Source: Prevotella sp. (GTDB lineage Bacteria > Bacteroidota > Bacteroidia > Bacteroidales > Bacteroidaceae). From it: 48,082 nucleotides of DNA. Of this stretch, positions 15,536 through 22,888 are shown piece by piece. The notes below the pieces were generated by a model. The model was not told the DNA's origin. It saw only the letters and a list, made by a program, of their open reading frames with translations, and ran no database searches. The stretch lies in contig JAEEVW010000028.1 in NCBI GenBank assembly GCA_016291085.1, positions 1 to 48,082 on the forward strand, read 5' to 3'. Made by a program: the position numbers and the translations under genes. Each line of letters starts with the position of its first letter. Position 1 is the stretch's first letter.

Positions 15536-17272
15536 ATGTCAATTTGGGTAATTTTCACGCTTTTGGGCTCGCTGGCTCTGCTGATGTTCGGTATGAAGAC
15601 CATGAGTGAGGCACTCCAAAAGATGGCGGGTCCGCAGTTGCGACACGTCTTGGGAGCTATGACCACGAACCGTTTTACAGGTATGTTGACGGGTACGTTG
15701 GTGACGGCTTCGGTACAATCCTCTACTGCTACGACGGTAATGACCGTTTCGTTTGTCAATGCCGGACTGTTGACGCTGGCACAGGCCATCTCGGTCATCA
15801 TGGGTGCCAACATCGGAACGACGTTGACGGCCTGGATCATGTCGGCAGGTATGTCGTTCGACGTTAGTAGCTTGTCGTATCCGGCCTTCTTTATCGGTAT
15901 CATCCTTATCTATCAGAAGAAGTACCGCTACATTGGAGACTTCCTGTTTGGTATCGCTTTCTTGGTGTTTGCACTGGCCATCCTGCGCAAGACGGGACAG
16001 GACATGCATTTGGGTGAGAATCAGGCTGTGCTGGACTTCTTTGCCTCGTTCGACCCCAATTCGTTCCTAACCACGTTGATATTCCTCGTGTTGGGTGGCA
16101 TTCTGACGTTCTGCGTACAGTCGTCAGCAGCGGTAATGGCCATCACGATGATCCTGTGCTCCAGTGGTGCCCTGCCCATTTATCAGGGTATTGCATTGGT
16201 AATGGGTGAGAATATCGGTACTACCGTGACGTCGAACTTAGCGGCGATGTCGGCGAATACCCAAGCGCGACGGGCGGCGTTGGCACACATGTTCTTCAAC
16301 GTGTTCGGCGTCTTCTGGATCCTGTTCGTGTTCCGCCCGTTCATCGACATGGTCTGCGGATGGGTAGGCTATGACGTCGACATGCAGAAGGAGGTTGTCG
16401 GTGCCCAAGCCTACTTGGCCAATGCCGCCAAGCTGAGCTTCGTGCTGGCCGCATTCCATACCTCGTTCAACGTGGTCAATACCTTCATTCTCATCTGGTT
16501 CATCCCGCAGATCGAGAAGTTTGTGTGCTGGGTCATCAAACCCAAGAAGGTCGACGAGGAAGAAGATTTCCGTCTGCATTTCATTACTGCTGGTTTCATG
16601 AAGACCCCCGAGCTCTCAGTGCTTGAGGCTCAGAAGGAGATTCAGTCGTTCTCCGAACGTATGCAGCGCATGTTCGGCATGGTGCGCGAATTGCTGACAC
16701 TCTCGTCGAGTGCAAACAGCAAGAAAGACAACCAGGCTGGTGACTTCAACAAGCTGTATACACGCATTGAGAAGTATGAGGGCATTTCGGACAATATGGA
16801 ACTTGAGATTGCCAACTATCTGAACTCCGTCAGTGATGCTCACCTGTCAGACGACACCAAGGCCAAGATTCGTGCTATGTTGCGTGAGGTCAGTGAGTTG
16901 GAGTCTATCGGCGACGCCTGCTTCAATATGGCCCGTACCATCTCGCGCAAGTATAACGGCAAGGAAGACCACTTCGTCGAGAAACAGTACGACCATCTGC
17001 ACCAGATGATGGAACTGACCGACCAGTCGCTGTCACAGATGAACCGTCTGTTGCAGGGACGCAAGGAGTCGTTCGACGTCAACCGCACGTTTAACATTGA
17101 GAACGAGATTAACAACTACCGCAACCAGTTGAAGTCGCAGAACATTACCGACATCAATAACCGCGAGTACACCTATGCAGTAGGTACCATTTATATGGAT
17201 CTCATCAACGAATGCGAGAAGCTGGGTGACTATGTCGTCAACGTAGTTGAGGCTCGTATGGGATTGCACTAA
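15536..17272 (+). CDS. Na+/phosphate symporter with C-terminal PhoU-like domain
   Basis: A 578-residue inner-membrane transporter that should couple sodium entry to phosphate uptake. The two inverted transport repeats are visible: VTASVQSSTATTVM with GANIGTT, then CVQSSAAVMAI with GENIGTT; the QSS motifs are the substrate-binding signatures. From about residue 345 the protein is soluble and alpha-helical with repeated heptads, matching a PhoU-like domain. The start directly follows an AT-rich leader with no clear promoter of its own. Phosphate is the family's usual substrate, not proved here. Confidence 0.92.
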   Translation: MSIWVIFTLLGSLALLMFGMKTMSEALQKMAGPQLRHVLGAMTTNRFTGMLTGTLVTASVQSSTATTVMTVSFVNAGLLTLAQAISVIMGANIGTTLTAWIMSAGMSFDVSSLSYPAFFIGIILIYQKKYRYIGDFLFGIAFLVFALAILRKTGQDMHLGENQAVLDFFASFDPNSFLTTLIFLVLGGILTFCVQSSAAVMAITMILCSSGALPIYQGIALVMGENIGTTVTSNLAAMSANTQARRAALAHMFFNVFGVFWILFVFRPFIDMVCGWVGYDVDMQKEVVGAQAYLANAAKLSFVLAAFHTSFNVVNTFILIWFIPQIEKFVCWVIKPKKVDEEEDFRLHFITAGFMKTPELSVLEAQKEIQSFSERMQRMFGMVRELLTLSSSANSKKDNQAGDFNKLYTRIEKYEGISDNMELEIANYLNSVSDAHLSDDTKAKIRAMLREVSELESIGDACFNMARTISRKYNGKEDHFVEKQYDHLHQMMELTDQSLSQMNRLLQGRKESFDVNRTFNIENEINNYRNQLKSQNITDINNREYTYAVGTIYMDLINECEKLGDYVVNVVEARMGLH

Positions 17273-17380
17273 TAAGCTGTTTGCTGCACGAAAACAGATC
17301 GCAAAGTGAAGAAAAGAGAAAAAAACGATGCGATTCCGAAAATAAAAGCATAAAAAGTGTGTCGTTTCGAAAAAATTAAT

Positions 17381-17388
17381 TAAATTTG
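17381..17388 (+). promoter_or_regulatory. Putative -7 box for the TonB-dependent receptor
   Basis: TAAATTTG fits TAnnTTTG, 26 bp before the start. No good -33 TTTG is seen at the right distance. The 142-bp gap holds nothing else recognisable. Confidence 0.5.
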
Positions 17389-17414
17389 CAGGCAAATAAC
17401 AAAACTTTGGTAAT

Positions 17415-20400
17415 ATGCGAAGAAAACTGTTTTTAACCGCCATAATGTTGACCTTAGCGTTGACGATGATGGCACAGATTACAAATTCTGCTCTGAGCGG
17501 AAAGGTAACCATGCAGGATACCAAGGAAGAGGTGATTGGCGCCACAGTGCAGGCTGTTCACGATCCCTCGGGTACCAAGTATGCTGCAATCACGAATGTG
17601 GATGGTCGTTTCAATATCCAAGGTATGCGTAATGGTGGCCCGTACACCGTTACCATCAGCTACATTGGTTACGACACCAGAACATTCAAGGATATCTACC
17701 TGCAGCTGGGTGAAACGTATAACCTTAACGTAGTGATTTCCGAGAATGCCAATGAGCTGGCAGAAGTTGTGGTCAGTGGTAAGGCTTCGAAGTTTGCCGC
17801 AGAGAAGACGGGTGCTTCGACCAACGTTAACAACCGTACCATCCAGGAGCTGCCTACCATTAGCCGTTCTATCGGTGATATTGCGAAGCTCTCTCCATAC
17901 TATGGAGGTTCTAACAGTTTTGCTGGCAGCAATGGTAAGATGGCTAACTTTACCCTCGACGGTGCTAACCTGAACAATAACTTCGGTCTGAACTCCAACC
18001 TGCCTGGTGGTGGCAACCCCGTATCAATGGATGCCATCGACGAAGTGCAGATGGTGGTGGCTCCCTTCGATGTTCGTCAGTCGAACTTCATCGGTGGTGG
18101 TATCAATGCCGTAACGAAGTCGGGTACGAACACCTTCAAAGGCACAGCTTATTTCTACTATACCAGCGAGGATATGCACGGCAACCGTGTGGACGGCGTG
18201 CAGAACTCGGAGCCGAATCCTTCCGAGGAGAAGACCTGGGGTTTCACCTTAGGTGGACCCATCATCAAGGATAAACTGTTTTTCTTTGCCAATATTGAGC
18301 GTGTAGAGACTGAGAACATCCCCACTTATTGGCATCCGGATTTAGATGGCTCGACCAAAGGAGCAGGCGACCAGAAGACCTATACCTCGCGTACAACGCT
18401 GGCGGACATGGAGATGATATCCAAATATGTCATGGATAAGTATGGATACGATACCGGTTCTCCCACTGCCTATCCTGGTGGCATCAAGAACAACAAGTAT
18501 CTGGCTCGTATCGACTGGAACATCAATCAGAGTCACCACTTGGCAGTGCGTTTCAACCACACCAACAATACAAAGTGGACTCCACCCTCGGCAACCTCAC
18601 GTGATGCAGGTAATCTCAGTTCTGCTTGCGTAGGTATCAACGCTATGGCATTTGCCAATTCGTTCTATAGCCAGGATAACAAGGTGACGACGTTCTCGTT
18701 CGACCTGAACAGCCGCTTTGGCGACAAGGCTTCTAACCAGCTGTTGGCAACCTATTCTGACATGGACGACCCACGTAGCAGCAATTCGTCGATGTTCCCC
18801 ATGATTGATATTATGAATGGTAAAGAACCCTACATAACGCTGGGTTATGAGCTCTTTACTTATCAGAATCGTGTGCGTAACCAGATTCTGACTGTTAACG
18901 ACAACTTTACCTACTATCTGGGCAGTCATAAGCTGATGGCTGGTTTGAACTTTGAGCACCAGAAGGCATTGAATAACTATGTGCGTCAGGGTACGGGTTA
19001 CTATCGTTATGCCAGCATGGAGGACTTCATGAGTGGTGCTGCTCCGACAGCTGTTGCTCTGACTGTGGGTAATAATGGTAATCCTGAGCCGTCGTCAGAG
19101 GTGAAGTTCAATCAGATTGGCTTCTATTTGCAGGACGACTGGAACGTTACCGACAAACTCAAACTGAACTTTGGCATTCGTTTCGACAACCTGCTGTTCC
19201 AGAATAGCGGTGCTGTGCGCAATGACGAGTTGTATGCCGTTGACTTTGGAGGCCGTCACGTCGATACCGGTCAGTGGCCGAACAGCAACTGGCAGATTTC
19301 TCCGCGTGTGGGCTTTACCTACGATGTCTTTGGCGACAGGATGCTGAAGGTTCGTGGTGGTACGGGTCTCTTTGCAGGACGTCTGCCCTTGGTGTTCTTT
19401 ACCAATATGCCGAGCCAGTCGGGTATGATTCAGACCACCTATGTCTCTACAGATCCCACTATTATGGCGCAGTTTGCTGGCGACGTGAAGACCGATGTCC
19501 GGGAGATGGAAGCTGTCATGAAGGACTATGCACAGGGCATGAAATATTATGCTGCTGTGGATCCAGACTTCAAGATGCCTCAGGTATGGAAGACCAGCAT
19601 CGCTGTCGACTATCAGGTGCCTGTTAACTTCCCGTTGACGCTGACTGGTGAGTTCACTTATACCAAGAATATCAATGCCGTTCATCTGGACAACTGGGAT
19701 CAGAAACCAGCGGACGAGACCTGGATGCGTATGACTGGAGCTGACAATCGTTTGATCTATCCGGCAGCAAAGGACTATAAGTATACCTCAAAGGGCACCT
19801 ACGTTCTCTGTAATAACCATAAGGGTTATGGTTGGACAGCCAGTGTACAGTTGAATGCAGAACCTCTCAAGAACCTGTATGTCACCGCAGCCTATACCCA
19901 CACTGTGAACAAGGAAGTGACGGGTCTGCCAGGTTCTAATGCACAGTCTGCTTGGCAGTCTCAGTATACCGTTAACGGACCGAATGCATTCGAAGTCATG
20001 AATTCAGGCTATGCCACTCCCGACCGTGTTATTGCCAACGTCAGCTACAAGTATGGCAAGGACCACTTCTCGCTGTTCTATAGCGGCTATTCTCCCGCTG
20101 GTTACAGCTACACCTATGCCAACGACATCAATGGCGATGGTCTGGCATACGACCTGATGTATATCCCGCGCGATGATTCGGAAATCAAGTTCTCTACCGA
20201 TGCCGACCGTATTGCTTTCTGGCAGTTCCTCGAGCAGGACGACTACCTGAGCAGCCATCGTGGCGAGTATGCTGGTGCTTATGCAGCACGTGCTCCTTGG
20301 GTACACAGCTTTGACTTCAAGTGGGCTCACGACTTCGATCTGAAGATTGGAAGCACCACGCATAAGTTGCAGCTCATTGCCAACGTCGAGAACATCGGCA

Positions 20401-20615
20401 ACCTGCTGAACTCGAAGTGGGGCGTAGCCAAGCAGATTCCTGGAACAACCTACAACCAGTTCAAGTTGTTGACCGTTGCCAATGCTGCTGACATCAAGAA
20501 AGGTGCACAGCCCGTCTTCCGCATGAACACCGACCTGAAGACAGCGTGGGACTACAACCACAGCTACGGCCAGTGCTGGCGCCTGCAGCTCGGTGTGAAG
20601 TACTACTTCAACTAA
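17415..20615 (+). CDS. Oar-like TonB-dependent outer-membrane receptor
   Basis: A 1,066-residue outer-membrane protein with signal peptide ending MMAQ, then a carboxypeptidase-regulatory-like domain (GATVQAV, NVDGRFNIQGM, YTVTISYIGYDTRTF) at residues 25-115. A plug follows (TNVNNRTIQELPTISRSIGD) and then a long beta-barrel ending WRLQLGVKYYFN with the expected terminal aromatic pattern. No SusD-like lipoprotein lies next to it, which argues for the Oar-like group over glycan SusCD pairs. The ligand is unknown. A strong hairpin ends the unit. Confidence 0.9.
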   Translation: MRRKLFLTAIMLTLALTMMAQITNSALSGKVTMQDTKEEVIGATVQAVHDPSGTKYAAITNVDGRFNIQGMRNGGPYTVTISYIGYDTRTFKDIYLQLGETYNLNVVISENANELAEVVVSGKASKFAAEKTGASTNVNNRTIQELPTISRSIGDIAKLSPYYGGSNSFAGSNGKMANFTLDGANLNNNFGLNSNLPGGGNPVSMDAIDEVQMVVAPFDVRQSNFIGGGINAVTKSGTNTFKGTAYFYYTSEDMHGNRVDGVQNSEPNPSEEKTWGFTLGGPIIKDKLFFFANIERVETENIPTYWHPDLDGSTKGAGDQKTYTSRTTLADMEMISKYVMDKYGYDTGSPTAYPGGIKNNKYLARIDWNINQSHHLAVRFNHTNNTKWTPPSATSRDAGNLSSACVGINAMAFANSFYSQDNKVTTFSFDLNSRFGDKASNQLLATYSDMDDPRSSNSSMFPMIDIMNGKEPYITLGYELFTYQNRVRNQILTVNDNFTYYLGSHKLMAGLNFEHQKALNNYVRQGTGYYRYASMEDFMSGAAPTAVALTVGNNGNPEPSSEVKFNQIGFYLQDDWNVTDKLKLNFGIRFDNLLFQNSGAVRNDELYAVDFGGRHVDTGQWPNSNWQISPRVGFTYDVFGDRMLKVRGGTGLFAGRLPLVFFTNMPSQSGMIQTTYVSTDPTIMAQFAGDVKTDVREMEAVMKDYAQGMKYYAAVDPDFKMPQVWKTSIAVDYQVPVNFPLTLTGEFTYTKNINAVHLDNWDQKPADETWMRMTGADNRLIYPAAKDYKYTSKGTYVLCNNHKGYGWTASVQLNAEPLKNLYVTAAYTHTVNKEVTGLPGSNAQSAWQSQYTVNGPNAFEVMNSGYATPDRVIANVSYKYGKDHFSLFYSGYSPAGYSYTYANDINGDGLAYDLMYIPRDDSEIKFSTDADRIAFWQFLEQDDYLSSHRGEYAGAYAARAPWVHSFDFKWAHDFDLKIGSTTHKLQLIANVENIGNLLNSKWGVAKQIPGTTYNQFKLLTVANAADIKKGAQPVFRMNTDLKTAWDYNHSYGQCWRLQLGVKYYFN

Positions 20616-20632
20616 GCCTCGCGCGCATATAT

Positions 20633-20675
20633 ATAATAAGGTGGCACTCCTGCCAAAGGTGTGCCACCTTATTAT
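20633..20675. terminator. Hairpin terminator, 15-bp perfect arms
   Basis: ATAATAAGGTGGCAC at 20633-20647 pairs perfectly with 20661-20675 across a 13-nt loop. It lies between the receptor gene and the opposite-strand small ORF whose stop begins 3 bp later, so it can end both transcripts. Confidence 0.87.
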
Positions 20676-20678
20676 GTT

Positions 20679-20822
20679 CTACCAGTTGTAATCCTCTACA
20701 TAGCCGTCGAACTCCACGTCGCCTGACCACCCGTTTTCGCGAAACAGGTCACGGATGTCCTGCTGCAAAGCGGGGGGAATAAGGCGCGTGCCGTTGCGGT
20801 ACTCATAGTAGTTAGCCCTCAT
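20679..20822 (-). CDS. Unknown 47-residue protein
   Basis: A short frame beginning MRANYYEYRNGTRLIPPALQ and ending VEFDGYVEDYNW. It is acidic, rich in Tyr and Trp, and without a signal or membrane segment. No family was recognised. Its start overlaps the last 11 bp of the upstream small frame (ATGAGGGCTAA), a layout typical of translational coupling, and it ends 3 bp before a strong terminator hairpin. Reasonable codon composition and the coupled layout suggest it is real, but it may be a remnant. Confidence 0.45.
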   Translation of the reverse strand: MRANYYEYRNGTRLIPPALQQDIRDLFRENGWSGDVEFDGYVEDYNW

Positions 20823-20934
20823 GAGCTTTCTCAATCAATAGTTCTTTTTCCATAATCTCAATATTCTTTTTCGTTTCTAATTTTTCAATGAATTCGTAAA
20901 TGTCCCTTCCTTCTTCCCGTTTTTGCTTGCTCAC
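20812..20934 (-). CDS. Unknown 40-residue charged helical protein
   Basis: A frame using a GTG start, reading MSKQKREEGRDIYEFIEKLE, then KNIEIMEKELLIEKAHEG. It is highly charged and probably one or two helices. The in-frame internal ATG (MEKELL) is an alternative start. The stop overlaps the start of the 47-residue frame. A TATCTTTG box at 21023-21030 could drive the pair. The charged-helix-plus-partner layout is reminiscent of small two-gene modules, but no family was recognised and no toxin or antitoxin motif is visible. Confidence 0.38.
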   Translation of the reverse strand: MSKQKREEGRDIYEFIEKLETKKNIEIMEKELLIEKAHEG

Positions 20935-21022
20935 ACGGTGCCTGTCACCCTGCTCTGTGCAATTTTAACATCCGTTAACCTAAACAACGTTTCGGCAGTT
21001 TTTATCTACATTTGGTACACTA

Positions 21023-21030
21023 CAAAGATA
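21023..21030 (-). promoter_or_regulatory. Putative -7 box for the two small ORFs
   Basis: TATCTTTG on the minus strand, 88 bp before the GTG start. No matching -33 element was found. Confidence 0.4.
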
Positions 21031-21096
21031 AAAAAGAAAAACTATGCTATGATAGCTACAATTCCCCTGAAACCCTTATGTACAGGGCGTTTAGCC

Positions 21097-21126
21097 TGTA
21101 GCAGGGTTTTGAAAAACCCTGCTACA
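21097..21126. repeat. Near-perfect 30-bp hairpin with a direct repeat
   Basis: TGTAGCAGGGTTTT and its exact complement flank a 2-nt loop. The right arm is followed by a second copy of ACCCTGCTACA (21127-21137), so the arm sequence occurs three times in about 40 bp. It lies upstream of the small-ORF promoter and downstream of no obvious gene, so a simple terminator role does not fit well. Confidence 0.75.
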
Positions 21127-21178
21127 ACCCTGCTACAATCTGACAATTGTCGCATGCTGAAAAAATAGACTGTTCTTA

Positions 21179-21266
21179 TTTTGCGTAGGCGGTTAAGGTG
21201 TTTTGCGTGTGCCCGCAAAGTGTTTTGGGTATGCCCGTAAGGTATTTTGCGTGTGCCCGCAAGGTT
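21179..21266 (+). repeat. 22-bp tandem repeat, 4 units
   Basis: Units start at 21179, 21201, 21223 and 21245. The consensus is TTTTGCGTGTGCCCGCAAGG plus two bases. Units 2 and 4 contain the small palindrome TTGCG-TGTGCC-CGCAA; units 1 and 3 diverge. No spacers separate the units. From 21267 to 21437 I see a GC-rich then AT-rich stretch with no gene. Confidence 0.85.
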
Positions 21267-21437
21267 GTGAGGTGCCTTCTCGCTCCCTGTGCAAAGGCGT
21301 GTTGTACCTTGCGCGCCCCCTTGCGAACCCCCTTTCGGCCTCGTAGCCCGCACGGACGGACCACAACCCTTCAAAAGCAACTAATGCTCACACCCTTATA
21401 TGATCACTCGTGTTTTTATAGAATTTCTATTATAGAA

Positions 21438-21469
21438 TTTGTATAATTGATTTTTTTTGCTTACCTTTG
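21438..21469 (+). promoter_or_regulatory. Putative promoter of the ATPase gene
   Basis: TTTG (21438-21441), 20 bp, TACCTTTG (21462-21469), an exact Bacteroidetes promoter. Transcription should start near 21475, placing palindrome element B in the untranslated leader. Confidence 0.78.
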
Positions 21470-21484
21470 CAGCCGAAAGGCTGC

Positions 21485-21539
21485 GAGACTGCTCACGCTC
21501 GGCATTGATGCCAGCATCATTGCCCTCGCTTAACCGCAG
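21485..21539 (+). repeat. Dispersed palindrome-core element, copy B
   Basis: Left end GAGACTGCTCACGCTCGGCAT, right end CTCGCTTAACCGCAG, core palindrome GATGC-CA-GCATC at 21507-21518. It is homologous to copy A at 13678 at both ends but has a different, still fully paired core. It sits in the predicted 5' leader of the ATPase gene in the sense direction, ending 22 bp before the start codon. Confidence 0.72.
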
Positions 21540-21561
21540 TTTTGCACCCAAAAGCAGTATT

Positions 21562-22698
21562 ATGGAGAATCCGTTCTATATCACCGGCATCATCCCTGAG
21601 CCTTATTTCTGCGACAGGGAGAAAGAAACACAGTGGATCATACGTACACTTGGTAACAAGGCACACATCCTGCTCACCTCGCCCCGAAGAATGGGCAAGA
21701 CGCAATTGATACGCCATGTTTTCGAGCAGCCGTCTGTTAAGGACAACTACTATACGTTCTATTCGGATATCTACGCAACAACCAGCCTGCATGAGCTTGT
21801 GTTGTTCCTTAGTAAGGAGATATACTCTGTACTGGTACCCAAAGGAAAGAATGTACTTGACAAATTTCTGGCGGGACTTCATTCCCTGGCTGGATGTTTC
21901 GGCTATGACCCGGTATCCAATACGCCTACTTTCAATATCAAACTAGGTGACATTCACGCTCCCGAGTTGACATTGGAAGAGATTTTCCGCTATTTGGAGC
22001 AGGCCGACAAGCCTTGTATCTTCGCCATTGATGAATTCCAGCAGATTGCGAATTATCCTGAGAAAAACGTAGAGGCCTTACTTCGCACCCATATTCAGAA
22101 AATGAACAACTGCCTGTTCATCTATGCCGGCAGTAATCGGCATGTTCTTGAGAATATGTTCAACTCTGCAGCCCAACCCTTCTACAACAGCGCAGAGCAG
22201 ATTTATCTGGACAGCATCGCCAAGGATGTCTATACAGGTTTCGCTGAAGAACAGTTCACAAATGCCAACCGAACTATTACGCCCGAAGCTGCAGCTCTTG
22301 CTTACAACCTTTTCGAAGGACATACCTATTACGTTCACAATGTGCTCCACAACGCATTCGCCTATATAGACCCTAATAAGACCATAGAAGAATCCGACAT
22401 TTACAAGATACTTGGCGACATCCTGGAGGAGAAAGGCCGTTCATTTGCCTCGGTGATGAACCAACTCAATTACCAGCAGAAAGAAACGCTGATTGCCATT
22501 GCCAAAGAAGGCAAGGCCAGCGGTGTTACCTCTGTCGCCTTCGTGAAGCAGCATGCGCTAAAATCCCCCAGCTCCGTGCAGTATGCCATTGGTGCCCTGC
22601 TGGAAAAACAACTCCTGACATACACAAATGCGGAACGTATAAAGATATACAGCGTTGCTGACAAATTCCTGGAAATGTGGATTTGCAAAACGTACTAA
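21562..22698 (+). CDS. Archaeal-type AAA ATPase (ATPase_2-like)
   Basis: A 378-residue protein starting MENPFYITGIIPEPYFCDRE; a longer frame to 21457 was rejected because it reads through the promoter and element B. Walker A is SPRRMGKTQL, Walker B CIFAIDEFQQI, with a sensor-like LFIYAGSNRH after it. The C-terminal 100 residues look like a winged helix (SGVTSVAFVKQHALKSPSSVQYAIGALLEKQLL). Such ATPases are abundant in Bacteroidales and often sit in accessory DNA; their role is mostly unknown. Its surroundings (small ORFs, repeats, truncated genes) fit an accessory patch. Confidence 0.84.
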   Translation: MENPFYITGIIPEPYFCDREKETQWIIRTLGNKAHILLTSPRRMGKTQLIRHVFEQPSVKDNYYTFYSDIYATTSLHELVLFLSKEIYSVLVPKGKNVLDKFLAGLHSLAGCFGYDPVSNTPTFNIKLGDIHAPELTLEEIFRYLEQADKPCIFAIDEFQQIANYPEKNVEALLRTHIQKMNNCLFIYAGSNRHVLENMFNSAAQPFYNSAEQIYLDSIAKDVYTGFAEEQFTNANRTITPEAAALAYNLFEGHTYYVHNVLHNAFAYIDPNKTIEESDIYKILGDILEEKGRSFASVMNQLNYQQKETLIAIAKEGKASGVTSVAFVKQHALKSPSSVQYAIGALLEKQLLTYTNAERIKIYSVADKFLEMWICKTY

Positions 22699-22711
22699 TA
22701 TCTAATGATTA

Positions 22712-22888
22712 ATGCATATTGTTATCAGCATATCCGTCATCAGTTTCTGTCTGGTCATCAGCCTGACATGTGGCATTGTAATGCTGCACAAACGACGGGA
22801 GGTGGCCGACCGCTCGCGGCTCTTCCTGGCGATGTTTAATCTCTTCACGGCTCTACTTTGCGCATTCCGCCTCTTCACTGTGTGTTGA
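22712..22888 (+). pseudogene. N-terminal fragment of a membrane-anchored regulator (AraC-type?)
   Basis: Fifty-eight residues beginning MHIVISISVISFCLVISL, with a hydrophobic helix, then KRREVADRSRLFLAMFNLFTALLCAFRLF, then a TGA stop. The pattern of a leading helix, HKRREVADRSRL and a second helix resembles the start of Prevotella regulators with an N-terminal membrane domain and C-terminal AraC domain; this is a recalled resemblance. The rest of that protein is absent: within a few bases of the stop, an unrelated frame begins without a start codon. It follows the ATPase stop by 13 bp. Confidence 0.5.

Noticed and set aside
20679..20934. Calling the two small overlapping frames a toxin-antitoxin pair
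   Set aside because: The layout is suggestive, but neither peptide carries a recognised toxin fold or DNA-binding motif.
21179..21266. Regular 22-bp repeats as a CRISPR array
   Set aside because: Units are directly adjacent with no spacers, differ from each other, and no cas gene is present.
21469..21484. GCAGCC-GAAA-GGCTGC stem with a GNRA loop as a leader RNA structure
   Set aside because: Its left arm lies between the -7 box and the likely transcription start, so much of it is probably not transcribed.
21457..21561. An N-terminal extension of the ATPase (MLTFAAERLRDC...)
   Set aside because: It overlaps the -7 box and dispersed element B; the ATG at 21562 begins the recognisable family sequence.
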